10,396 bases of DNA, from positions 1 through 10,396 of the forward strand of contig JAUMTV010000108.1 of the NCBI GenBank assembly GCA_030531025.1. The letters are read 5' to 3'. The translations under genes were made by a program, and so were the position numbers. Positions 5,292-10,396 of this stretch are shown piece after piece (position 1 is the stretch's first letter; every line of letters begins with the position of its first letter). The stretch comes from Turicibacter sp. (lineage in GTDB: Bacteria > Bacillota > Bacilli > MOL361 > Turicibacteraceae). The notes below the pieces were generated by a model that saw only the letters and a program-made list of their open reading frames with translations, was not told the origin of the DNA and searched no databases.

Positions 5292-5492
5292 ATGCAATAT
5301 CAAGATAAAAACCATTATGTCGTAAAGTCATTATACTTATGTCGATTCTTACAGAACAAAGGATTTGAGCTTAAGCGAGTAAAAATTAACAAGTTCAATC
5401 CCAAACACAATGTGTTCTTATTTGAGAATACAGATGAGCTACAACAAGCATTAACTGAATATCGTAAGATGAAAGAAGAAGCAGGGTACTAA
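5292..5492 (+). CDS. DUF5659-like small protein
   Basis: This 66-aa protein starts at the ATG behind AAGGAGGA (5277-5284); an in-frame upstream ATG at 5214 overlaps the preceding gene and lacks a site. The core HYVVKSLYLCRFLQNKGFEL, then RVKINKFNPKHNVFLFEN, then an acidic helix with EYRKMKEE, matches my memory of DUF5659. That small fold (a 'KS..LA..L...GF' helix and a NPK-NVF.F strand) is widespread in phages and mobile elements of Gram-positives, and its biochemical role is unknown. It closes the first four-gene transcription unit; its stop codon lies in the terminator stem. Confidence 0.8.
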   Translation: MQYQDKNHYVVKSLYLCRFLQNKGFELKRVKINKFNPKHNVFLFENTDELQQALTEYRKMKEEAGY

Positions 5493-5515
5493 TTCAACAG
5501 TAGACCTGCTTTTTA
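5480..5515 (+). terminator. Intrinsic terminator after the DUF5659-like gene
   Basis: AGCAGG-G-TACT (5480-5490) pairs with AGTA-GA-CCTGCT (5499-5510), followed by TTTTATT. The gene's TAA (5490-5492) is in the loop edge of the hairpin. Confidence 0.8.
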
Positions 5516-5547
5516 TTATGAATTGAAAATATAGGAGGAATTAACCA

Positions 5548-6168
5548 ATGGCAAAGAAACAACAACAATCACAAGCATTAGAAGTATTATCAAAATTAGA
5601 TGGAGCTACATTAGAGAACCTATTGAACTTATTACAAGGTCAACAGGCTCAAGTAGTAGCAGATGCACCAGTAGAACAACCAAAGCAGGAAGTAGCACAG
5701 CCTAAACCAAAGGCAACTAAGGCTACATTATTCCAAGACCGTAACCGTCAAATAATCGTGCGTTCATGTATAGAAGGTCGAGTAATCTACAAGTCAAAAC
5801 GTTCGGGCATGACCTATAAATGGTTAGATAAAGGGGCTTATGAGGTCTTAACAGTAGAGGAATTGTTAAACATGGAATCACAAAGTCATAAGTTCTTACA
5901 TAGCCCATGGCTCATGGTGGATGACGAAGATATTATTGAAGCATTTAACCTAGCAGAACTGTATGATCTAGTAGCAAAAGTTGAAGACATTGACTCATTT
6001 ATCAATATGACACTAGATGAGCAAAAGCAGATTTACAACAAGTTACCTAAAGCATCACAAAATCAAGTGTACAATCACATCTGTTTCAAAGTAGACTCGG
6101 GGGAAATTGACAGTAGAGCTAAGATTCGTCAGCTTGAAGAACTCGTTGGCATGGAGCTTGAGTATTAA
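5548..6168 (+). CDS. Unknown 206-aa phage-like protein
   Basis: The ATG follows TAGGAGGAATTAACC at good spacing. Residues 1-30 form an amphipathic helix (ALEVLSKLDGATLENLLNLL), 31-58 a Gln/Pro/Ala/Lys-rich flexible linker, and 60-135 a compact domain. That domain has VRSCIEGRVIYKSKRSGMTY, KWLDKGAYEVLTVEELLNM and a WLMVDDEDIIEAF stretch. The rest is helical and charged. From memory the central domain resembles a protein found in large myophages of Gram-positive hosts and in related plasmids, sometimes listed as a virion-associated or hypothetical protein; this is weak recall. It is a monocistronic unit lying between two terminators. Its function is unknown. Confidence 0.75.
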   Translation: MAKKQQQSQALEVLSKLDGATLENLLNLLQGQQAQVVADAPVEQPKQEVAQPKPKATKATLFQDRNRQIIVRSCIEGRVIYKSKRSGMTYKWLDKGAYEVLTVEELLNMESQSHKFLHSPWLMVDDEDIIEAFNLAELYDLVAKVEDIDSFINMTLDEQKQIYNKLPKASQNQVYNHICFKVDSGEIDSRAKIRQLEELVGMELEY

Positions 6169-6205
6169 TACACGCTCAAAAATGGCTAACTAATGACAAG
6201 AACGG

Positions 6206-6237
6206 AGCGGGAGTACATGGATATTCCCGCTTTTTAT
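6206..6237 (+). terminator. Intrinsic terminator after the 206-aa gene
   Basis: AGCGGGA (6206-6212) pairs perfectly with TCCCGCT (6225-6231), followed by TTTTTAT. Confidence 0.85.
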
Positions 6238-6260
6238 ATGAGATTAAAGGAGACATACAA

Positions 6261-6941
6261 ATGACATTATATCAATCAATGCAACAGAACTTAAACGAAG
6301 GGATGATTGGAGTTCATCCATCAATTCAATCATTAGCACAGAAGTTACGAATCACAAAGCAATTTAACTATGATGACTTCTTAGTGACATTAGGGTGCTT
6401 TTGTGACTTTACAGTGTCTAAAGAAAGAAAGGCAATACGTGTTGAGATTCATGAGATTGATGACCAACCAATGCCCGATTTTCATAGCACAGTCAGAGGA
6501 GATTACAGTAAACTTAAATGTGAAGTAGAAGACCGTGAACGTGCGTGTGTTTATATCATTTATTCTAAAGAACATGACATGATTTATGTTGGCTCTACAT
6601 TGTGTTTAAAAAGTCGCTACAGCTACTGGAAATGTGTTAGTGCAAAAGGCTCACAAGAAGCAGGAGCAAGAGTATTTAGGTTTGAAGATTCATTAATGAT
6701 GCCTTTGTTAATTGCAAATGGTGAGGACTGTACAGAAGAAAAGTTGAGATTATTCGAGAAGTGCATGATTAACTTTGCTAAGTTTACAAAAGGTGAGTAT
6801 TGTGTAAATGATACAATGTATGACACAGATATGGTTAATAACTTTGGAGCGATTGGAGAGGTTAATTGGGATGTTCTTAAGTTGTTGACTGATAAGCATG
6901 TGTCAGTGATTGATAGCAATGCAGAAGTGAATGCAGCATAA
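6261..6941 (+). CDS. GIY-YIG nuclease-domain protein
   Basis: This 226-aa protein has AAAGGAG upstream of its ATG. An N-terminal part of about 90 residues is unassigned. The GIY-YIG domain runs from about 94 to 185: Tyr98 in VYII, Tyr109-Val-Gly in IYVGST, Arg119 on the following helix (LKSRYSYW), Glu166 in FEKCMIN, and a CVND end. Tyr, Tyr, Arg and Glu are the residues expected for single-metal hydrolysis of DNA, so it is probably catalytically competent. The domain is known from homing endonucleases, restriction enzymes and repair nucleases. Here it is free-standing, not inside an intron. It is the last gene of the phage-like cassette and may act in host-DNA degradation, competitor exclusion or plasmid processing. 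Its target cannot be inferred. Confidence 0.85.
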   Translation: MTLYQSMQQNLNEGMIGVHPSIQSLAQKLRITKQFNYDDFLVTLGCFCDFTVSKERKAIRVEIHEIDDQPMPDFHSTVRGDYSKLKCEVEDRERACVYIIYSKEHDMIYVGSTLCLKSRYSYWKCVSAKGSQEAGARVFRFEDSLMMPLLIANGEDCTEEKLRLFEKCMINFAKFTKGEYCVNDTMYDTDMVNNFGAIGEVNWDVLKLLTDKHVSVIDSNAEVNAA

Positions 6942-6945
6942 TTCA

Positions 6946-7039
6946 CTCACTACGTTCGCTCACACTCGACACTAACCACTAGCCCATACGGACTTATCTC
7001 TCACTACGTTCGTTCTGTCCTAGGGCATATGGGTGAGTG
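6946..7039. repeat. Cloverleaf-like repeat region before the replication module
   Basis: The 13-mer CTCACTACGTTCG occurs exactly at 6946-6958 and 7000-7012. Around the second copy is a long imperfect inverted repeat: CACT (6977-6980), CCCATA (6983-6988) and GGAC (6990-6993) pair with GTCC (7017-7020), TATGGG (7028-7033) and AGTG (7036-7039). There is no T-run. The local GC content is higher than its surroundings. It could be an origin structure, a protein-binding cruciform or an RNA fold; it is the only structured part of the gap before the leader promoter. Confidence 0.5.
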
Positions 7040-7062
7040 CTCGTGGCGATAAATTTAAAAAG

Positions 7063-7104
7063 TTGAATGAAAATATTTAATATTTCAAGTCAATTGTATA
7101 TAAT
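7063..7104 (+). promoter_or_regulatory. Promoter of the candidate rep leader with overlapping palindrome
   Basis: TATAAT lies at 7099-7104. The -35 is unclear (TTTAAT at 7076-7081 fits 17 bp). An imperfect palindrome built on TGAAAATATT and AATATTTCA covers the -35 region, as expected for an operator. The leader to the candidate initiator would be about 240 nt. Confidence 0.5.
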
Positions 7105-7144
7105 ATATAAGCAATCATAAGTAAACAAATAATCGACATTAATC

Positions 7145-7211
7145 ATACTAAACAAAGAACTAAATTGCTCAAGGGATATATAAGCGTATCCTTTTTGAGT
7201 TATGTAGTTCT
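7145..7211 (-). ncRNA. Candidate countertranscribed copy-control RNA
   Basis: On the minus strand a perfect TATAAT (7223-7218) would start transcription near 7211 and copy the whole attenuator stem-loop. The mirror of the stem ends in TAGTTCTTTGTTT, a usable terminator, giving an RNA of about 65-70 nt fully complementary to the leader hairpin. The -35 is poor (TTTTTG, 17 bp away). The layout matches attenuation control of rep genes in pIP501/pAMbeta1-type plasmids, but no sequence similarity to those is claimed. Confidence 0.45.
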
Positions 7212-7217
7212 TTTTTT
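7156..7217 (+). terminator. Attenuator-like terminator in the rep leader
   Basis: An interrupted stem: AGAACTA (7156-7162) with TAGTTCT (7205-7211), CTCAA (7168-7172) with TTGAG (7195-7199), GGATA (7174-7178) with TATCC (7187-7191), followed by a run of seven T. It lies between the leader promoter and the gene, so transcription must pass it for the gene to be expressed. Conditional termination, set by an antisense RNA, is the likely mode. Confidence 0.7.
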
Positions 7218-7241
7218 ATTATATGTTTTAAAACCCCTTAC

Positions 7242-7322
7242 AAAAACCGACCAAGTTATCTGGTATATATAAATATTAATAGTATATATACTTATATATG
7301 CCATCTTATTTGGTCGGTTTTT
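7242..7322. terminator. Long bidirectional terminator-like hairpin before the candidate rep
   Basis: AAAAACCGACCAA (7242-7254) and TTGGTCGGTTTTT (7310-7322) are perfect 13-bp inverted repeats around an AT-rich 55-nt arm that can pair internally (ATATATAA-type tracts). Both strands end in a T-run. It lies 30 bp before the gene, so it either terminates leader transcripts or insulates the antisense promoter. Confidence 0.65.
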
Positions 7323-7352
7323 AAAACGCTAACAATAGGAGATGGTAACTAA

Positions 7353-8696
7353 ATGATAGGTTTAACACGTGAAAGAAAACCACAGGTAAAAAAACAAACG
7401 ATTCAACAAGAAAAACTATTTGAGGGAAAAGTATTCAAGAATCATAGAGCAATGTGTGATGAGCTTGGATGGGAGTATATTGACTCGACAAATAGTAAGA
7501 AAGCTCAATTAAAGGTATTATCACAATATTGCGAATGGTATAAGCAAGGTCAAAAGATAATTATTGGGAAGGCACATGGGAATATCGGGCAAACAACTAA
7601 TTCATCACGTATGACAGAGAGTAAATTAATCAAGTTAGGAGTTCAATACAACCTCTTGAGAATTATGTTATCTGATTTAAATGAGGAAGATATTGAGATA
7701 CTGAATACAGGACAAGGGGAACTGTTGCATACGAATTACTTTGTGATGCCGACGTTGCAAAAGGCAACAGGATTAGTAGGTGATTATTACTATGTTAGTC
7801 GTCATCATCAAGAGCGAATAGCTGAGATTGAGGAGATGCCTGTTGAGCATGTGTACGACTTCTTTAATTGTACTCACAAGAAGATAACTCGCTACATAGC
7901 TGAATCACTTGAGGATTTAAAGAGTAAGCGACTATTGACATATAGTGAAACTAAGAAATTAACGTTTTCACGTATAGTGTTAGATGATGATGTAATAAAT
8001 AGATTGAAACGAACTAAAAAAGCTACAACTAAGCGAGTATATAGTTCTTCATTTGCTACTAAAGGTCAACTTGCATTCATTATGAAGTGCGAACGTGAAA
8101 TTATGGATAAATTTGGTTTAACAACATTCAATCAAATTTATAGTCGTTCAAAGAAGGAGCGTAAGAAGTTCTTTGCCCTATGTGTTAAGCAAATCAGAGA
8201 TAATGCTGAACGTTATGCTCGTGTAAGTGATGACGAAAGCGTTGCACAATTGAAGGATTTACATAAGTATGCTAAATGTTATGAAATGACCTTTGTTCCT
8301 AATTGGATACAAAAAGAAATGCAGCGAGTAAATAAACAATTAAGCAATGAGCAATCAAGTTTCATTGAGTTGTTGAATGCCCATACGTTTGAAGGTGTAA
8401 GCCATTTGCCCGTCGGTAATGATGTTCGAGAATATGTGAATGGTAAGAATGTTAAATCACTCAAGAAGAATGTACAGAGCCGACATAAGAACGCTAAAGA
8501 TGACTCCTGCCGAGTTAGTGAGACCTATGTTAGCAATGGCAATACTTTAGTAGATAATTATGTTGGTCGTTCTTGTGAAGGAGTACGTGAGAAACTTGAA
8601 GAGCATGGCTTAATTAAAAAGGCTGACTTTAAAATAGGTGATAGTGACGATATTGTAATGATAACCATTGAGGAAGTAGACCGTGACGTCGCATAA
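7353..8696 (+). CDS. Candidate plasmid replication initiator, 447 aa
   Basis: The ATG has AGGAG (7337-7341) eleven bases upstream. Residues 24-73 (GKVFKNHRAMCDELGWEYID through SKKAQLKVLSQYCEWY and KIII) form a module I recall from DNA-binding and replication-type proteins of Gram-positive plasmids and phages. Residues 165-207 (KKITRYIAESLEDLKSKRLL) look like a winged-helix unit, and 235-310 contain a basic helical region. No HUH, primase or polymerase motif is visible, so a rolling-circle mechanism is unlikely. The role as initiator is inferred from size, basic character, the attenuator/antisense leader and the position beside the partition gene; no other gene here is a better candidate. A large transcription regulator is the alternative. 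Confidence 0.55.
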   Translation: MIGLTRERKPQVKKQTIQQEKLFEGKVFKNHRAMCDELGWEYIDSTNSKKAQLKVLSQYCEWYKQGQKIIIGKAHGNIGQTTNSSRMTESKLIKLGVQYNLLRIMLSDLNEEDIEILNTGQGELLHTNYFVMPTLQKATGLVGDYYYVSRHHQERIAEIEEMPVEHVYDFFNCTHKKITRYIAESLEDLKSKRLLTYSETKKLTFSRIVLDDDVINRLKRTKKATTKRVYSSSFATKGQLAFIMKCEREIMDKFGLTTFNQIYSRSKKERKKFFALCVKQIRDNAERYARVSDDESVAQLKDLHKYAKCYEMTFVPNWIQKEMQRVNKQLSNEQSSFIELLNAHTFEGVSHLPVGNDVREYVNGKNVKSLKKNVQSRHKNAKDDSCRVSETYVSNGNTLVDNYVGRSCEGVREKLEEHGLIKKADFKIGDSDDIVMITIEEVDRDVA

Positions 8697-8705
8697 CATT
8701 CTTCG

Positions 8706-8748
8706 AGCTACTACATGAGCATGAGCTTGTGTGGTGGCTTTCTTATAA
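8706..8748 (+). terminator. Probable terminator after the candidate rep gene
   Basis: AGCTACTACA (8706-8715) pairs with TGTGGTGGCT (8730-8739) with two G-U pairs around a 14-nt loop, followed by the weak tract TTCTTAT. Confidence 0.55.
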
Positions 8749-8814
8749 AGAGGTATTATTCAAAAATGAGCAATAGCTAAGTAAAGGTTAAAAGTACTGA
8801 ATAACACAGCCATT

Positions 8815-8842
8815 TTGACTCTATCGTCACTTATACGATAAA
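8815..8842 (+). promoter_or_regulatory. Possible partition-operon promoter with internal operator
   Basis: TTGACT (8815-8820) and GATAAA (8837-8842) are 16 bp apart. The spacer contains the inverted repeat TATCGT (8822-8827) and ACGATA (8835-8840). CTATCGTCA recurs at 8900-8908. A protein bound there would block the promoter, fitting autoregulation by the HTH-bearing partition protein. The leader to the gene at 9056 would be about 200 nt. Confidence 0.4.
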
Positions 8843-8990
8843 AACAACTCATAAAAAAACACCGATAAATTCGGAATAAATCAAGGGTAGGTAGTAAAAC
8901 TATCGTCAGTAAATCCCTCAACATGATTACTTGCGTTAAAATTCGCATTTTACTGTCATTATAGGGTATGAAAAGTTCCGATTAATTCGG
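8821..8990. other. Candidate centromere (parC-like) repeat cluster
   Basis: Upstream of the partition gene two 13-mers, CCGATAAATTCGG (8862-8874) and CCGATTAATTCGG (8978-8990), differ by one base and have the palindromic form CCGA-N5-TCGG. CTATCGTCA occurs at 8821-8829 and 8900-8908, and GTCAGTAAA/TTTTACTGTC form a further inverted pair around 8905-8957. Clusters of this kind directly before an actin-type partition gene are the usual place for the centromere. Nothing resembling a gene is supported in 8750-9040. Confidence 0.5.
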
Positions 8991-9055
8991 TATTTTTGAA
9001 AATTGAGAAATGGGCTAATGCTCAATTTAATGAAATATATGGAGGATTGGTATTA

Positions 9056-10174
9056 ATGTTCAAATGGATTGATAAGATAAAGCAATTATTTAAGAAGCAA
9101 AAAACCACGATTAATAATAGTAGTAGTGATATTTTATATATAGATTTAGGAGCAAGTAGTATTAAAATGAGCTACAAGGGGAAGTTTATTACCTTCCGTT
9201 CTAGTGTACGTCAAGCAACAGATGAAGAAGTGACGTTCCAAGATAACAAGATTCTAGTGGATGGAAAATGGTATATCATTGGTGAATCAAGTCAACCAAC
9301 GGGAACGTATCAATATAAGTATATGAAAGAAAATCTACATGTGTTGGTTCTGTATGGATTGCAACTACTTGAGTTTAAGCAGGATGAAGCTCAGCTACAT
9401 GTACTGTTGCCTTACGGTGAGCTAGGAACTACTAAGGAGTTACGGACAAAAATGTCCAACCAATATCAACTACATGATGCTAAGGTGAAGTTACAAGTGG
9501 CAAAAGTTTATGTAGAAGGTGAATCAAGTAAGCACTACATCAATAATAAGCTCAAGTTGAAAGGTAAGAATGTATGTGTAGTGAACATTGGATATTCAAC
9601 TACTGATATTGCATTATTTAGTAGCCAAGGATATAGAGAGAAAATGGTGTCGGTGTCAATGGGAACTAATGCGCTATTGTCGGAAGTAGTTGGTCATACT
9701 CAAGCACCTACAAGCTCAATTCTTAACGCATGGCTAGTAGATGGTTATAAGTTTACTAAGGATGAGCAGTTAAAAGTGAGTAGTGTCACAAGTAGATTCT
9801 TGAGTATGATTAAAAGTGATTTAGAGTCAACGGTGTTTAAGGTAGCAAATCCTCAGAATCTGATAATTGTGTGGTGCGGTGGCGGTAGTCAGTTGGTACA
9901 TAGTGAAATTGATAAGGTATTCAAAGGCTACTCATGTAAGGTGTTAAATGTAGAAGACTCTATTTATACAGACCTTAAGGGGATGATTGAGCTACATAAT
10001 CCCGCTAATGATGATGAGAAAGTATTGACTAAAGAAGAACGTGAGCAGAAGATAATCGAGTTAAAGGCTCAAGGTTATAAGAGTAAAGAGGTGGCTCAAA
10101 TGGTGGGATGTAGTGAGTCAACGGTTAATAACTTTATGACTAAATGGAATAAATCAAATGGAAATGCGGCTTGA
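9056..10174 (+). CDS. ParM-family actin-like ATPase fused to a C-terminal HTH
   Basis: This 372-aa protein starts at the ATG behind GGAGG (9041-9045); the in-frame TTG at 8996 lacks a site. Residues 1-16 (MFKWIDKIKQLFKKQK) are a basic amphipathic helix, then a Ser/Asn linker. The actin-like core has phosphate-1 DLGASSIK (30-37), phosphate-2 VVNIGYSTTDI (175-185) and adenosine motif IIVWCGGGSQLV (270-281), the ParM/Alp7 pattern. Position 177 is Asn where family members normally have the catalytic Asp. Residues 323-372 form a helix-turn-helix (EEREQKIIELKAQGY, KSKEVAQMVG, SESTVNNFMTKWNK). Family members polymerise to push plasmid copies apart and use a separate ParR adaptor; none is evident here, so this protein may bind its own centromere. 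Confidence is high for the fold, moderate for the one-protein model. Confidence 0.88.
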   Translation: MFKWIDKIKQLFKKQKTTINNSSSDILYIDLGASSIKMSYKGKFITFRSSVRQATDEEVTFQDNKILVDGKWYIIGESSQPTGTYQYKYMKENLHVLVLYGLQLLEFKQDEAQLHVLLPYGELGTTKELRTKMSNQYQLHDAKVKLQVAKVYVEGESSKHYINNKLKLKGKNVCVVNIGYSTTDIALFSSQGYREKMVSVSMGTNALLSEVVGHTQAPTSSILNAWLVDGYKFTKDEQLKVSSVTSRFLSMIKSDLESTVFKVANPQNLIIVWCGGGSQLVHSEIDKVFKGYSCKVLNVEDSIYTDLKGMIELHNPANDDEKVLTKEEREQKIIELKAQGYKSKEVAQMVGCSESTVNNFMTKWNKSNGNAA

Positions 10175-10207
10175 ATTGTCGAATTATTACTATGAGTTAA
10201 AAGGAAC

Positions 10208-10237
10208 TTGACAAAGGCGGTTATCCTTATTTATAAT
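10208..10237 (+). promoter_or_regulatory. Strong SigA-type promoter reading toward the tyrosine recombinase
   Basis: TTGACA (10208-10213) and TATAAT (10232-10237) are separated by 18 bp, so both hexamers are perfect consensus. The predicted start, near 10244, lies on the first of two GAAATGGAAC repeats, which suits repression by a protein binding there. On the circular map the transcript would run about 290 nt across the contig junction to the recombinase start codon at 176, with no gene in between. Confidence 0.75.
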
Positions 10238-10242
10238 TACCG

Positions 10243-10278
10243 ATGAAATGGAACATACTTTTAAAAAGGAAATGGAAC
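10243..10278 (+). repeat. Pair of direct GAAATGGAAC repeats
   Basis: ATGAAATGGAACAT (10243-10256) and AAAAGGAAATGGAAC (10264-10278) share the core GAAATGGAAC and lie about two helical turns apart, at the predicted start of transcription. The second copy has an exact 15-bp inverted match at 129-143. They may be operator sites, recombinase arm sites or iterons; the sequence does not decide. Confidence 0.6.
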
Positions 10279-10354
10279 TAACAAACTCAAAATATGATAA
10301 CATCAATGCATATGGTTATTCCTACTGTTTAATAATCCCAAACCTTTTCACTTA

Positions 10355-10396
10355 GAGATGTATATGATGGGAGTTCGGGAGATTAATATTTATGAA
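10355..10396. repeat. Terminal direct repeat marking a circular molecule
   Basis: The final 42 bases are identical to bases 1-42 (both begin GAGATGTATATGATGGGAGT). The repeat falls exactly at the two ends of the window, so the simplest reading is assembly overlap of a circular molecule, giving a unique length of 10,354 bp. The leader of the tyrosine recombinase gene therefore runs continuously from about 10240 through the junction to 176. A genuine terminal repeat of a linear element cannot be excluded from sequence alone. Confidence 0.9.

Noticed and set aside
5723..5908. Minus-strand frame in the 206-aa gene
   Set aside because: Shadow of a well-supported gene; no ribosome-binding site.
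6390..6946. Minus-strand frames opposite the GIY-YIG gene
   Set aside because: Overlap conserved nuclease motifs on the plus strand and show no features of their own.
6946..7012. Short direct repeats considered as a CRISPR array
   Set aside because: Only two 13-bp copies with no regular spacer pattern and no cas genes.
7353..8696. Candidate rep read as a rolling-circle HUH initiator
   Set aside because: No His-hydrophobic-His motif followed by a Tyr-containing motif is visible, so theta-type or other initiation is more likely.
8760..8948. 62-codon minus-strand frame upstream of the partition gene
   Set aside because: It falls on the repeat cluster and has no good ribosome-binding site. The hydrophobic stretch is a product of AT-rich DNA. 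Kept as a remote possibility only.
8996..9055. N-terminal extension of the partition protein from a TTG codon
   Set aside because: No ribosome-binding site before 8996, while GGAGG stands correctly before the ATG at 9056.

Overview
The window is a complete small circular replicon, most likely a plasmid of about 10,354 bp. Its last 42 bases (10355-10396) repeat bases 1-42 exactly, as happens when a circular contig is written out past its start. The DNA is AT-rich, ribosome-binding sites are strong AGGAGG-like sequences, and several promoters approach the vegetative TTGACA/TATAAT consensus. Small genes are separated by compact intrinsic terminators. All of this suggests a low-GC Gram-positive host (Bacillota, probably Bacillaceae or a relative). 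The species cannot be read from the sequence.

Layout: (1) 10175-10396 joined to 1-1366 is a recombination module. It holds a tyrosine recombinase with a complete catalytic set, a long leader carrying four copies of a GAAATGGA-type repeat, and a translationally coupled DUF5348-like small protein. (2) 1466-2158 is a SHOCT-domain/glycine-zipper protein. (3) 2214-3018 is a serine resolvase behind a res-like array that also contains its promoter. (4) 3038-3741 is a single-gene unit under a perfect consensus promoter, encoding a 198-aa protein whose C-terminal half looks like a module attached to some AbiTii-type proteins. (5) 3745-4541 has no ordinary-sized gene but is structured: a minus-strand unit with a 24-codon hydrophobic peptide and terminators, a possible 42-codon ORF, palindromes, and a hairpin-terminator leader. 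(6) 4593-6941 is a cassette of small phage-like genes: a truncated HU-like protein, a 63-aa unknown, a 41-aa membrane peptide, a DUF5659-like protein, a 206-aa unknown and a GIY-YIG nuclease. (7) 6942-8750 looks like the replication module: a cloverleaf-like repeat, an attenuator-like leader with a probable countertranscribed RNA, and a 447-aa candidate initiator. (8) 8815-10174 is the partition module: a cluster of palindromes followed by an actin-like ParM-family gene.

Together the genes give replication (candidate Rep with RNA-based copy control), segregation (actin-like ATPase plus centromere-like repeats), and multimer resolution or integration (two unrelated recombinases), plus cargo of unknown function.

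The most unusual item is the partition gene. The actin-like protein carries its own C-terminal helix-turn-helix, an N-terminal basic amphipathic segment, and Asn in place of the usual phosphate-2 Asp. No separate ParR gene is evident. This suggests a one-protein actin-type segregation system. The second most unusual items are the minus-strand 24-aa peptide unit and the attenuator/antisense arrangement before the candidate rep gene.
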